From NCBI GenBank assembly GCA_951799405.1, contig OX637353.1:9362001-9426000 (forward strand): a DNA stretch of 64,000 nt. The letters are read 5' to 3'. Both the position numbers and the translations under genes were made by a program. Of this stretch, positions 10,275-21,410 are shown in pieces. The notes under the pieces are model-generated. The model saw only the letters and a list, made by a program, of their open reading frames with translations, was not told where the DNA came from and searched no databases. Source of the DNA: Agapetus fuscipes. Lineage: Eukaryota; Arthropoda; Insecta; Trichoptera; Glossosomatidae. Every line of letters begins with the position of its first letter. Positions within the stretch are counted from its first letter, which is position 1.

Positions 10275-11055
10275 GGGTGACAGGTTGGAATGGCACAGTG
10301 ACAAAACGACACATGACAGAACTATACAAGATAGAACGATACATGACAGAACGACACATTACAGAACGACATGTGACAGAACGACACGTGACAGAACGAC
10401 ACATGACAGACTGATACATGACAGAACAACACATGACAGAACGACACATGGCAGAACAATACATGACATAACAATAAATGACGACAGATAACAGAACGAC
10501 ACATGACAGAACAACACATGACAGAACGACACATGATAGAACGACATTTGACAGAACGACACATGACATAACAATAAATGACAGAGCGACAGAAACAGAA
10601 CGACACATTACAGAACATCACAATGACAGAACATCACAGAAAAGTACATCATAATGACAAAACATCAAAAGATAAAACATCACATGACAAAACATCACAT
10701 ACTAAAAACAGAACATACCATAAACGGCGCATTAAAAACCATCACATGACAAAACATCACAAAACAGAAAACACCATAAACGGCTTAACAAAACAGTGAT
10801 ACACGAGAATCATCAGAAAATGGAACTCATGCATATCTCACATCACTCATGTGATGTTTTTTCATGTGCCGTTTATGGTATGTTTTGTTTTAAGTATGTG
10901 ATGTTTTTGCATGTGATGTACTTCCCTGTGATGCTTTGTTTAACTGATGTTTTCTCGTTGTGATGTTCTGTCATGTGTTTTTCTGTGATGTGTCGTCCAG
11001 TCATGTGTCGTTATGTTATGTGTCGTTTTGTCATTGTGTCGTTCTATCATGGAAC
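10275..11055. mobile_element. Foldback-type element 1: inverted arms of 15-bp tandem units
   Basis: The left arm (about 10290-10790) is a tandem array of ACGACACATGACAGA-like 15-mers that grades into ACATCACATGACAAA-like units. The right arm (about 10838-11052) carries the reverse complement of the same units in mirrored order: CAGTGACAAAACGACACA at the outside, CATCACAATGACAGAA further in, and AACATACCATAAACGGC close to the centre. The left arm is expanded relative to the right. An exact 9-bp repeat flanks both sides. This architecture is known from Foldback/Galileo-type elements, which are MULE/P-related. No transposase is encoded, so it is non-autonomous. Confidence 0.75.
10306..10625 (+). 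repeat. 15-bp minisatellite inside the left arm
   Basis: About 20 units of ACGACACATGACAGA with scattered substitutions (ACAACACATGACAGA, ACGACACGTGACAGA, ACGACATTTGACAGA). A longer module containing ACATAACAATAAATGAC occurs twice, showing a higher-order duplication. Because 15 is divisible by 3, it opens long periodic frames on both strands that are not genes. Confidence 0.9.
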
Positions 11056-11064
11056 TGCAGGCAG
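11056..11064 (+). repeat. 9-bp direct repeat, right flank of foldback element 1
   Basis: TGCAGGCAG, identical to 10266-10274. Confidence 0.65.
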
Positions 11065-11254
11065 TCGCAGGAATTATAATGCACTTTTAATAACTTCCCA
11101 CAAAATTTTCGGAACTGACGTATGTATGTATTTAAGAGCATTGTGAGATGCAGGTAAAATATTTTTTGATTAAATATAAAAATAGTTGTTCCTATTCAGT
11201 ACATGCAGAAGCCTCTAAAATGTTTTATACATAGTAAAAGATAGTCTATTATAA

Positions 11255-11372
11255 TCTGTTATCTAATTTGCAAAGATAAATTACATTTAAGATTCACATT
11301 ACATTCATTCCCACAGCAGGTAAGTTGGCGCTTGGGGATCAGCTTCAAACCAAACTGTAAGTCAAGGGATGT
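11255..11372 (-). repeat. Rep-C with internal deletion
   Basis: The tail side (ATCTAATTTGCAAAGATAAATTACATTTAAG, decayed) is joined after TTGGCGCTTGGG to CAAACTGTAAGTCAAGGG. The middle of the repeat is missing. Confidence 0.6.
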
Positions 11373-11571
11373 CTCTAATACTTCTTATGATCTATACTTT
11401 TGTAGATAGGCAGGAAATATTTGTATTCAATTTATGAACTTCCATCAAAGCATTTTCATTTTTGTAGCAATTGAAAACAATGAAATATTAAAGGGTTTTA
11501 AAACCTCAAGGACTTTGTTGGATAAAGTAAGACGATGGGACTAAAGCCAAAATATTATATTTAAATTATAC

Positions 11572-11703
11572 ACCTTGCAACTTTTGCCGACCTTCCCTGG
11601 AACAAGTCTCACAGTCCACAACAGGGGTGACAATAATTAAAAAAGTGAACCATTTTTTACTGTATGGGTGGTCAGCCTAAAACCAACCTATAAGTCAAGG
11701 AAT
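11572..11703 (-). repeat. Rep-C, head half only
   Basis: TTGCAACTTTTGCCGACCTTCCCTG ... GGGGTGACA ... GGGTGGTCAGCC ... CCTATAAGTCAAGGAA, with a short insertion of about 20 bp (TCTCACAGTCCACAAC) in the CAGGGG block. Confidence 0.75.
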
Positions 11704-12543
11704 TGAAAATATCATGCGGTTATTTCTTTTTTTGTAAAATTAACATTATAGTGATCTAAAATTCACATTTTCAAATTCTGAAAAATATGCCTTCAATAAC
11801 AAAAAGTCTTTAAAGTAGGTATAAACATTTTAAAAATATCAAAGTTACGAAACAGGTCATTTGATAATATTCCCACAGTCCACAATCGAGCGAATCAAAT
11901 TTAATTTTGAAAAAAAAAACATGACAATCGAATCAAAACGGTATATCAGGAATTTTCTGTGTGATAAAGCTAAAATATAATTTATGGTTCCACCCACGAC
12001 GCGTCTAGGGTGGGCCAACACCGCTCTATGCTCTCAATTGCTGTTGACACTTTTGTAGTCTGTACACTGCCCTTTAATAAGACTAGCCAAGTGTCACAAA
12101 CACTTAAATATATTCTAATGGACAATAAAAACCTGAGGGGGTTGTGTATTCGGAAAGTCAGTGCAGTCCCGGCCCGTCGCGCAGGGGCGAGCATTCCACA
12201 CAGACAAAATTAGCCGACACAATTTTAGAAGGGTCTGCAATGTAGATGTTTACACTTTGGGCTCATAATAAGAAGGTTGTGCGTTCGATTTCAATTTTTA
12301 ATACTTTCTCCATTGATTAAAAAAAAAAAAAATCCTTTCAATGACTTTATGTCGCAATAGCTAGCCAGAGAGGTCGAAATTAGCATGGAGTAAAGTTTGT
12401 GTTTTTACATTGGAGAAATCATTTTATATTTTAAAAATTACAAAATTACAATTTATTATTTAGACGCTATTTACTTTTCACAATAAAATTGTGAATTTAA
12501 TGAATCTCGGCAGTGAACAGGTCAATAATTTGGAACAGAATTG
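11704..12543. other. Unassigned intergenic DNA
   Basis: AT-rich DNA with one GC-balanced stretch at 11990-12215. Complementary short frames there have no recognised domain. Confidence 0.4.
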
Positions 12544-12697
12544 TTCCTTGACTTAAGGGTTGGTATGAGGCTGACCACCAATACCATAAAAACTGTTCCA
12601 ATTTTCAAGAGTTGAAGGAATTATTTTCAGGAAATTCGGGTTTTTATATTGTAAATGTAACATGCAGAATGTGTAAGAGCAAACATACACGCATCTG
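12544..12697 (+). repeat. Rep-C, diverged and internally deleted
   Basis: TTCCTTGACTTAAGGGTTGG and GAGGCTGACCACC at the start, then only traces (TTTTATATTGTAAATG, ATGTGTAAGAGC, ACACGCATCTG). Confidence 0.6.
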
Positions 12698-12724
12698 AAG
12701 CACCAAGTCCCTGGCATTTCAAAT

Positions 12725-13062
12725 TATTAGAAATGTGTGTTTTTACTTGTGTGAGTGTGTCTATATCTCTAAATATACGTGTTTAAATAATTATACTTGA
12801 ATTCGTTCCATGTTGTGAGCATTCGCTCGAACCTTCAAAGTAAGAACATTCTAGCGTAGTCTCGCGTGTGCCAATATAATCCTTAGACACCTATAAATAG
12901 ATATCAAAATACTTTGAAGAAAGACTTGTATCAGAGCCGTTGAACTAAACAGTTAAAAAACCACATCTAATCGAACCAAATGTGAACGGATTCATCAAAT
13001 AAAATGTGTAAAATAAATAAAAGGTACATATTTTTATTAATTTGAACCCGTAAATCTTAAAA
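12725..13062 (+). mobile_element. Solo LTR, LTR-H family
   Basis: Shares long blocks in the same order with the copy at 28286: GTGTGTTTTTACT, AAATAATTATACTTG, GTGAGCATTCGCTCGAA, TATAAATAGAT (TATA box), GACTTGTAT.AGAGCC, GAACCAAATGT and TTTGAACCCGTAAATC. Both termini have decayed. No internal retrotransposon sequence adjoins. Confidence 0.7.
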
Positions 13063-14197
13063 ATATGAAACTTATCGTATCTTCTCATAGTTGTGATCAT
13101 CTGTGTGCAACTGATTCTACATAAGTATGTGTGACGATTCGAGATCGGATTGAGTTGCAGAATACGCTGTGCGGCGCTCATCTGACAATGTAAAGGCGGC
13201 ATTTTTGTAAAGGAACGTCTTGATACATCTCGGCACCTTCCGCTTGTGGCTTGAGTGGACTCAATAGCAAATCCATTAGCCGTGTCTAATCAACTTAGTT
13301 TTGTAACCGAACAGACAAATGCCCACTGTACGAATTGTCCTTTATTCGGACGGTAAGGTGTTACAAATACGAAGGTTATTATGTCTTCATTAGGACACAA
13401 GTGCTCTCATGCATGTATAATTTTAAATACAGTTATCCAGAGGGTACTTCAAAAACGTTTTTTTTTTATATTTTTACAACCCTTGTAAGATCTTTAGTTT
13501 TTTTAAAGCCTTTTATGGCGAACACCTTTTTTTCAAATTAGCATTTTCTTCAGTATACATAACACTAAAATTTTTTTTTGTTAATTTCGATAAATTCATC
13601 TTGAAAATTTAGTTGTTTTACATAAAAACGCTGGCTCTGCGAAACGGCAGATTTTGGGAGAAATCACGCTTTAATATTTTCCGTAAACTTTACTTTTCTC
13701 AAGTTTTGCAACTCGTACTAAGGGTACTGAGCTATCGATCGGTGATTCGTAAATATACTGCACTCATTACAAATTCTTTAATAATTAATGATCGTATTTT
13801 ATTGCTGATCTTTTTCGGCGCCACTTTCTAAGGCAAGTAATATTTCTTCGAATTTATGTCAGCAATCAGCTGACAAAAAAGCAGCGTCTATCAAAACATA
13901 AAATATAACAAATGTTATTTAGGGGTCCGGTAATTTTTTAATCTCGGCCAAACCACGGTGGCCCGGGCGACCTCGCATCTAGATGATTTTATTACCAAAG
14001 ATTGGTGTTTATGAATCGAAAAAAACAATTAAAAAATCATGTCAAGTAATAAAAAAAATCTCTTGAAGAGTTCAGCACCCAAAGTACACACCAAATAATC
14101 TATTTAAACTAAAACGTTCACTAGAGCCGCTGCTTAAGTTTAAGGCTAAATGCTTCGGTAAAGTAAAGTGAAGATTTTTAACGTTAGGGTACAGACA
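13063..14197. other. Unassigned intergenic DNA
   Basis: No gene or repeat family recognised. Several T-runs, and short random frames (13335-13831). Confidence 0.45.
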
Positions 14198-14423
14198 CAG
14201 GCCTGGATTAAGGCCAGTTCATGCGATGTGACTGCACCAGGACCCTTGCGTCCAAAGATGCTCAGAAAATCTTGAAAAAAGTAGTAAAAAAATATTATTA
14301 TTTGTATTATTTTTTTAATTGCATATTTGTTGTACTTCAGTGGTTTTTTTAAAACGTATATATTTTGCAACAGGATAATGCCGATTGATGGATGGACACT
14401 CACGCAGGCACTGGAGAGATGAA

Positions 14424-14770
14424 TTGAAGCGTTCGAGATGTGTCTATACCGAAAAATGCTTCGGATCTCTTGGCGTGATCGAGTCGCCAATGAAGAAGTC
14501 CTCCAACAAATGCGCACTACTAAGAAGCTTCTGCCAACCATTAAGCAGAGAAAGCTTATGTACTTTGTCTCCTTCATCTAACCATACAGGGTAAGGTTGA
14601 GAGGAGAAGATGTGAGGGACGCCGAAGGACATTGTGGCTGAAAAACCTGCGACAGTGGTTCGGCAGAAGCACCAAGTCCCTGGTTTGAGCCGCAGCATCT
14701 AAAAAGTCAAAATAGCCATGATGATCGCTGATCTTCGGTAGAAGTGGCACAAAAAGAAGAAGAAGAAGAA
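14424..14770 (+). pseudogene. LINE-2: RTE-like reverse transcriptase C-terminus, 5' truncated
   Basis: In one frame it reads KMLRISWRDRVANEEVLQQM, then a run ending KQRKLMYFVSFI before a stop, and later LRQWFGRST-like and AMMIADLR-like remnants in shifted frames. These are characteristic of the end of RTE/BovB-like LINE reverse transcriptases. It finishes in an (AAG)n tail, GAAGAAGAAGAAGAA. The copy is broken by stops and frameshifts and lacks everything upstream. Smaller pieces of the same 3' end are at 1591 and, reversed, at 18235. Confidence 0.65.
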
Positions 14771-14840
14771 TGCCGTTTAATAAATAAACAAATATTTAAC
14801 GTTGTGAGTTTAAAAAAAATTAACAAATTATAACATTGCA

Positions 14841-14896
14841 CATTCGTCCAGTACACGTAACAAATATTGCTCAAGTGTAAACAAGCACTAAGGGGA
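14841..14896 (-). mobile_element. MITE-E terminal fragment
   Basis: CATTCGTCCAGTACACGTAAC ... TTGCTCAAGTGTAA and the terminal CAAGCACTAAGGGGAC, matching one end of the family seen in full at 26971. Confidence 0.6.
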
Positions 14897-15334
14897 CAAA
14901 TAGGTTTAAAAAAATGGGTGGAGGCCCTGTGTCTCTCCTCGCACCAGGGCTCCCGTTGGACTTAAACCGAACCTGTACTGATCTACCAACTCTTCAATAA
15001 AGATAACCATTGGAATTGAACACAGTGTTAAGTAATTATCGAAACTTCTGGAAGCTTTAAAGTTTTATTGACATTTAATTGCAGTTGCAAGTAAGAGCTT
15101 TATAAATGGAAGAAATCTCGACTGGAATGGGGGCAGGAAGAATTAAATTAGAAGGGGCTCATTAAATTTGCTGGTGAAATCACGTCTTCTAATTACTGTG
15201 GATGGAAGATTTACACTTGTGATTGTTATGTTTTATGCGTTTCGAAAGCGATGTGTATTTTTATTTATATTTTCCAAAATTATAGCGTGTAAATTATGAG
15301 AAACACAAAAGCTGAGAAACCAAAGTATGATATC

Positions 15335-15460
15335 TGTTTGAACTCAACTTAAATGTAGGTACACCAAAAAATGTAAAGATACTAAAACGCACACCACAAG
15401 CGCTGTTTTATATTCTGAATATTTTTTGGTAAACTCTTTGGTTGAGTTTCACTTAATAAT
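15335..15460. mobile_element. MITE-D, decayed
   Basis: TTTGAACTCAACTT at one end, ACAAGCGCTGTTTTATATTC at the centre and TTGGTTGAGTTTCAC at the other end, in the order of the palindromic MITE-D family. Confidence 0.55.
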
Positions 15461-16457
15461 TGAAGGACTGTTAACAACAAGATTGTTCTGCTTTATTTAT
15501 GGCTTTTGATAATTATTGTGATTCATTAAATACAATTATTTTTAATAATAGCTTCGTAATTAAAGCTGCTTAGATTGACTGAAATAAAGATGGTTGAAAG
15601 AGTTGATAGGTTGATTTGTCTGCGGGTCACAGACTATTGAACTCCTTTATCATTTTGCCTCTTAAAAGCCTTGTCCAACCTTATCACCCTTCAAATATGC
15701 AACAATATCAGCAAAAACCTCAATTCATCTGTGAAAGCGACAACAGACATACTGAAATTATTCCGAAGACTTTTATCCTCGACGCGCGTGATAGACACGA
15801 AACCCAAGAAACAATTCGAAGCAGAATATGGGAATATGAGTCCTATTGAATATGGACTCTTTCCTTATTCCCGGATGGTCTGCCTAAAAATAAAAATGCA
15901 GTATACTGTTACGATTTACTTTGGGTTCAATTTCATAAAACTTTGCTTGAATTTATTTTACACAATTTATTTTAGAATATGCCTACATTAGGTTCACACT
16001 TTAACTTTTGCACTGGTGGCTTCGCAGCTCGGGTACTAATCGGGAACTAAAGGGTATGTATGTAAAGAATGACTAGAGCTCATTCTCGTATATAGCAGAC
16101 CATTCGAGAAGCTTCTCGAGCGGACGCTTCGAGCAAATACGAGTAGATACAACTACCAAATACTTACGTCTATACACACATATACAAGTAAGTGCCAACA
16201 CATAGACACAAAATCACACGTAAACAAGCACAGACATAAACTCATACGTTCGTAATATATATTTGATTTTTTCAATGTCAAATTTTGGTAGTCTTTTGAA
16301 TGCTTCATTCAAATAACCTTACAATTATTTCAATAGCCAGGTTTTTTTTTCAGTAACTACCGTTTTTATGATTATTCCATAACAAATATCCAATAGAAAT
16401 AAAAATTTCAACTCCAATATTGACATCATTTGCAAAATGAAATCACCTGTAGGTATG
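15461..16457. other. Unassigned intergenic DNA
   Basis: Two overlapping frames at 15616-15991 show no domain and no codon pattern. No repeat recognised. Confidence 0.4.
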
Positions 16458-16609
16458 ACAAGTATAAAACTTTAAATTCAAACTCAACCGTATCGTTTAG
16501 AAGAATTGTATTAGAAAGTAGAACAGCGCTTCTAATGAACCTTACGGTTACTGTACACTTTTTTTAAACGCGTTAGTTGAGTTTTAACGTAATTTTTTAA
16601 ACTTGGGGT
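16458..16609. mobile_element. MITE-D, near full-length
   Basis: Palindromic element from ACAAGTATAAAACTTT ... CAAACTCAACCG to GTTGAGTTTTAACGTAA ... ACTTGGGGT, with AGCGCTTCTA near the centre. Confidence 0.75.
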
Positions 16610-16985
16610 ACTAAACTCAAATGTGGAATAATATTTTTCGTTTTAACGAAGGTCCGTGCGATTCTTTTATGACGCCTTATAGCTTACGTTCCGAGGTAAG
16701 TACAAAAAAGGGATCGCGTGGCGGCTTCATAAAAATACCGAAAAATGTAAAAAGATTACGTAAGTCGGCCCGTCAAGAAGTTAAGAGGGCGGCGTAATGA
16801 AGTCCAGAGCACTTGATGTGCCAGGAAATTCTGGATATCAAAATATTGCTTAATGAAAGAAAATATTAAATTTTTTATGATAAAATTCATTCACCATTGT
16901 TGAATCACATGAAAACTTAAAAGACGTGTACACAAAATTCAATAATTTTGGCAAAATCAAATCATGAAATGTTTGATTTTACTCT

Positions 16986-17250
16986 GTTAATAGCTCAGTT
17001 GGTAGAGTGCTTGTCCTTCATGCGGAGAGCTCGAGATCGAATCCCACCGAGGGCAAGGGTGCCAGAAACGATTTCCCGTTTCGGTGTTTATTTCAAACCC
17101 GGAAAGGTTTACTCGGCCTTCACACAATGTAAGAACTAGCGTTCTCGGGAGCAAATAAACCCTCACTTCAACTGAAGTAGTTAGCGTAAATCCGGACTCC
17201 TAACCTGTAAAAATAAATTTTACGGAGAGAACGCAGCAAAAAGTGTCACT
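16986..17250 (+). mobile_element. SINE-A, near full-length
   Basis: tRNA-like head with TAGCTCAGTTGGTAGAGTGC (box A) and a degenerate box B. Body blocks are CAGAAACGATTTCCCGTTTCGG, TTTACTCGGCCTTCAC and CACTTCAACTGAAGT, and it ends CTGTAAAAATAAA. It is not a tRNA gene: the acceptor stem is absent and the sequence runs on into the SINE body. Confidence 0.85.
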
Positions 17251-17883
17251 GTGTGTATCTTATTAGTTGCGTATATTGTTACTGTATTCTCGTTATGTTT
17301 TCATCAGGCCTGTGAAAACTAAAAAGCAACATTACGCCTTCTTGGTTCTAAATTTTTTGACCCTGTATTTTTTTTGTAGGTGACCAAAAGGACACGTATT
17401 AATTGAAAAATAAATTCTGTACCTGTTTTTGAATGAACATTATTTTTAAAGAGATCCTTGAACCAACCAAAATATGATATTACGTTATAGAAATGTGATG
17501 TTATTCTTATATTATGGAGGTTGCAGTTCATTGTTAGCCTTTTACCCATCTGAGGTTTTCAATGTACAAAAAATATGAATGTAAATATGATTTTCTGAAA
17601 AAAAAACACATTGTAAATATTTGTCCATTGTTTCCTACATTAAAGACCACTCGAGTTCTTCCGGTCAGCTCTACATTGAAATTGTGATGGAAAAAAAAAT
17701 GGCCATGTGCCCAAAGAAATCCGATATATTATTTGGTGCAGTTTTAATAAATCCTATTTGAAGCTTCGGCACGCGTTTTGGTCCATTCACAGAGGCCCTT
17801 TTGAAAGCGGCTACTATCCTAGGACAGTGGTCGACAAACTTCGGCTCCGTAGCGCGTATAAAAGAAAAAATGTGAACTTAGTT
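17251..17883. other. Unassigned intergenic DNA
   Basis: No gene or repeat recognised. A GC-balanced patch lies at 17760-17870. Confidence 0.45.
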
Positions 17884-18191
17884 AGACGGTCCGCAGTCTA
17901 GTGGTTAGCGCTTCGGACTCGTAAATGAAAAAAAGATTGTGGGTTAAAAAGCCGGCGGAGCACAAGAAATCTACAATTTATATTTTCAAATATTATGCTC
18001 TTTGCTGGGTTGAAAAATTCATATACCTTTACCAAAGACCGGTCACCAAAGGTCCATCCAGCCTTACAGTAACTAGGTTTTGCTTGAGTATTGGCGCTTT
18101 CTATAGCGTCGACTAAGCTCGCAAAGGGTTTTTGACGTGTGATTCACACAAAAGAGCCCAAATAAATCATCCTCATATTAGTATTATTAGT
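17884..18191 (+). mobile_element. SINE-B, near full-length with ATT tail
   Basis: GGTCCGCAGTCTAGTGGTTAG, CTTCGGACTCGTAAATG and GCCGGCGGAGCACAAG head, although box B is mutated (GTGGGTTAAAAAGCC). It has the full body and a TATTAGTATTATTAG tail. Confidence 0.85.
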
Positions 18192-18234
18192 TCACAGGGC
18201 ATGATCATGTATTCCTGATTGTGTGTATTCCTGA

Positions 18235-18366
18235 CTCTTCTTCTTTTGGTGCCACTTCTATCGAAGATCGGCGATCATCACGGCTATTTTGACCTTGGAT
18301 GCTACAGCTTAAAACAGGGACTTGGAGCTTTTGTTGAACCATTGTCGCAGGCTTTCAGCCACGACT
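18235..18366 (-). mobile_element. LINE-2 (RTE-like) 3' end fragment
   Basis: Reverse copy beginning with the CTTCTTCTTTTGG tail, then GATCGGCGATCATCACGGCTAT and CAGGGACTTGGAGCTTTTG, matching 14620-14765 in inverse orientation. Confidence 0.65.
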
Positions 18367-18393
18367 CTAATTTAAAAAATAAATTAGTTAAGT

Positions 18394-18498
18394 TGAATTT
18401 AATTTACCAACCTTTTTTACCTGACCAGAAACAGGTAGGTATGACATCATCAATTAATAATTGACAATAACATCTGTTGACGGGGCTTGAACTTGTGA
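18394..18498 (-). mobile_element. SINE-F body fragment
   Basis: TTTACCAACCTTTTTTACCTGACCAGAAACAGG, ATCATCAATTAATAATTGA and AACATCTGTTGACGGGGC match the copy at 51543. The head is missing. Confidence 0.55.
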
Positions 18499-18542
18499 TT
18501 ATTTAAACAACGCTAATTTAAGTGTCAAGGACTTATATTATA

Positions 18543-18790
18543 TTCCTTGACTTATAGGTTGGTATGAGGCTGACCACCCATACTGTAAAAAATGGTTCAC
18601 TTTACCAATGTCACCCCTGTTTCAGGGAATGTCGGCAAGAGTTGCAGGGCTTATGTTCATTTGAGGTTTGGATTTTATTTGTAAGTACACAATCAGAATT
18701 TGTAAGCGCGAACTACACGTGTTCGTTTGTGGGCATACATCTGAGAGCTTTGAATGAATATATCCTTGCAACTTAGATTATAGATTATAG
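18543..18790 (+). repeat. Rep-C, full-length, ATTATAG tail
   Basis: One of the best copies: TTCCTTGACTTATAGGTTGG to TGCAACTTAGATTATAGATTATAG, 248 bp, with every block intact. Confidence 0.9.
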
Positions 18791-19463
18791 AAGGCCTTAT
18801 CCACTTTACCATACCGTCGACCTTATTGTCACTCATTGCTATGTTTTAAATTCATGAATAGGTACCTTAGTTTCATTGTTTATCAAGTAAACTAATATAA
18901 TATTTTTAAATTATGAAATAAATAAAAATTATATGACCCTTCTGTATTGTTGATCTGAAATAGGATAGTTGAAATCAATGAAGTGTGTTGACTTTATTTT
19001 AATTTTGTTTGTTTCTTTGGCGTTAAAGTTTTGCGACCACTGTCCCAGGACACTAAGCAAAAATATTTCAAAAGATAATTCTCATATTGTTTGTTTCTAA
19101 TAGTTGCCAAGTGATGAATATATGGCACACAGACCATAAAAGGAACGTGCCTGTGAAATGCCATCCACAAAATGGCACTGTGCAAGACCTTTTCAGTTTT
19201 ATTATAAAAAAAATATTTCAACACTGCGGGGATTATTTTTATGACAATTTATTGAAAATGCGTATTCTAGCTAATACTTTACGATTTTCTCTGTTATGTA
19301 CGCTCCTAACAAACATTCAATTCATATTTTGAGAAACATCCACGTTTAGCAAATATTTTCTGTTTTTTTCCAAAGTTCTGAAAGCAACATATTGCCCTTA
19401 ATAAAACTATTTCATCTTAAAATTGATCAAACCTTTCGCATCATAAGTAATTTTAAAGTTAAT
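18791..19463. other. Unassigned intergenic DNA
   Basis: Opposed frames at 18994-19332 carry no domain. No repeat match. Confidence 0.45.
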
Positions 19464-19715
19464 TAATGTGGTGAGTGGAACCTTTTTACTTTTACAGGTA
19501 AAGGGCAGGCATTAAGCCAAACACTTCAGTTGAATTGGGGGTTTCCCAGCTCCCGACTCATTTCTTGTGAATGCTCAGTACACCTTGCTGGTATTTTAAT
19601 TTTGAGTTTGAAATAAACATCGAAACGGAGATCATTTCTGGCACTTTCGGTGGAATTCAAAACCGAGCTCACGGCATGGAATGCAAGCACTCTTCCAACT
19701 GAACTATTGACCGGA
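19464..19715 (-). mobile_element. SINE-A
   Basis: Reverse copy from GTGGTGAGTGGAACC to ACTGAACTATTGACCGG. Body and head are intact with point changes. Confidence 0.85.
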
Positions 19716-19751
19716 CTATTTGGATCTAATTTTTGGATAAATCGGCATCTT

Positions 19752-19963
19752 AAAGAGGTAAGAGACGACCATGAAAGGTGTGCAGATTGAGGAGATTGTG
19801 AAATAATGGGATATAAAAAGTGAGCGTTAAACAAGAAAATGCATAAAAAATGTGCTAAATATGAATAAATTGAAAGAGGTATGTGAGGATGGGAAGAAAT
19901 GGAGGCAGCTCTGCACAAGCTCTGGCCACCTTTAGCGGAATGGCGACAGAGATATAGTTACAG
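19752..19963 (+). mobile_element. LINE-3 3' end fragment
   Basis: Reads like GKRGKGRPRKVW...DQIEEIV..WD with stops, then KEVCED..KWRQLCTSSGHL and stop, followed by CGGAATGGCGACAGAG and ATAGTTACAGT. Same element end as 25658. Confidence 0.65.
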
Positions 19964-21311
19964 TATTCTATACGACTCAATAATCTATTTTAATTCACGC
20001 TGTCAGTATAAAATAAACACAAGCCAACCTCAGCATTAGACCATCCATTGTACTTACATTTCCCCGATTGAGATGAGAAGGGATAAGCGTTGAAATGTAG
20101 GCGATTAATTTGTTGGGTAATATCTTTGTTCACATCGAAGGTCGCCGGAGACACACGAGCTGCCCATAAATCTCCTTGGCCCCTCCAATAAACCAGCGAC
20201 CTCCTCTCCCGGCTCCGCAGTACCACTGAAGAAGTCGCTGGGTGTGGGTTTCATTCAACACGCAGTTTAAGCCGGGGAGGTTCAATGACATCGTTGAAAT
20301 TTTATTATCTTTTCGACAGTCACTTTGTGAAAATTCATTCATATAAATTTACAATAACAATACAATTTGTTTAAATGAAACAATTTCATTTTAAAACTGG
20401 AGATGGGAGGTACCGCGTCTCTTAAAACTAGTTGTGCATAAAATAAGCCAATAAGTGATTTTTAACAAAATGTTTTTTTTTAAGTCTTAAATTTTTTAAA
20501 TATTTTGTGTATGGTTACGGGGCGGGCCATGTAACCATGTAGAAATTATTTTTTATATTTAAAAATGAAAGATTACAAAGTGAATGCCTCATCAATTAAT
20601 GAAATTGTTTTTTATTTCAAATTTATTGAAATTGTAAGCTCGATCTCGAATTGTTGAAAAAATGAAACAGAAAAAACGAAAGAAAAAGCTTTATCTTCTT
20701 CTGCACAATTTTAATGTTTTCATCACATTGATTATAATGTTGCGTGCTCTAATGTCCGTAGCTCCAACCAATAGACAAAAGATTGATTATTAGACATTGG
20801 AACAAAATCTTAAAACTCAATGAACCTCATTTTTCCAGTAACTTAAGCTTCTTTCTTGAAAATTCGTTTTGATTGATTTTTAATTGAAATTACGATCTTC
20901 ACTGAAAAAAATATTCATAACTTTTGACAAATGGACATTTTCCCGAAATATATTATTAAGCAGGTATTGATTTTTTGAAGTTGTTTTTTTTGTGCTCAAT
21001 ACCGAACCACCTTCTTTATCTTCTTCTTCCTACATATAATTATGAACAAGCCACATACTTGTAAGATCAGGGCGTGAAGAATGATGTATGAATCAAGATT
21101 TCCTCTACGGATAAAGAAATCAAGGGATCGCTCTCTAATGAATTCCTTGTCGTAGTAGTCAATTTAACTCAATCAATTCCGATCATTTTAGAGATACGTC
21201 TTGCTTTCCGATCAAAACAAAAAAAAAACTTTTTGTCAACCTTACATGTAAACTGTTTAAGGAATCTTATGATACTAAGATCAATTTTTAAAATTATTTT
21301 TCATTCATTGT
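19964..21311. other. Unassigned intergenic DNA
   Basis: 20040-20290 is GC-balanced and not repetitive within the window, without a convincing frame. 20425-20465 (AAACTAGTTGTGCATAAAATAAG) resembles one arm of MITE-M at 22644. The remainder is AT-rich. Confidence 0.4.
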
Positions 21312-21410
21312 TTGGGTTTTCCTTTGCAAGTACATTAACCAGCTTGTGTAAGCGCGAACCTACAAGTGATTGATTCTGAACGTGCATTAAATGTGAATCT
21401 GTGATGTTAT
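21312..21410 (+). repeat. Rep-C, 3' fragment, decayed
   Basis: GTGTAAGCGCGAACCTACAAGTG and ATTAAATGTGAATCTG blocks only. Confidence 0.45.

Larger units (their letters stand above)
14198..14975. mobile_element. hAT-like non-autonomous element carrying nested insertions
   Basis: The left end CAGGCCTGGATTAAGGCC faces a right end that, read in reverse, is CAGGTTCGGTTTAAGTCC, an imperfect hAT-type terminal inverted repeat. The second block CTGCACCAGGACCC pairs with GAGCCCTGGTGCG inside the right end. The flanking 8-mers TACAGACA and TACTGATC agree at 5 of 8 positions, as expected of an old 8-bp duplication. No transposase is present. A LINE-2 piece and a MITE-E piece lie inside. Confidence 0.5.

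Noticed and set aside
10169..10799. Several long open frames on both strands with MTERH-like or CHVSF-like periodic peptides
   Set aside because: They are by-products of a 15-bp tandem repeat: 15 is divisible by 3, so every stop-free frame stays open. Not genes.
10306..11050. CRISPR-like array
   Set aside because: Units are contiguous 15-mers without unique spacers, arranged in inverted arms, in a eukaryotic genome.
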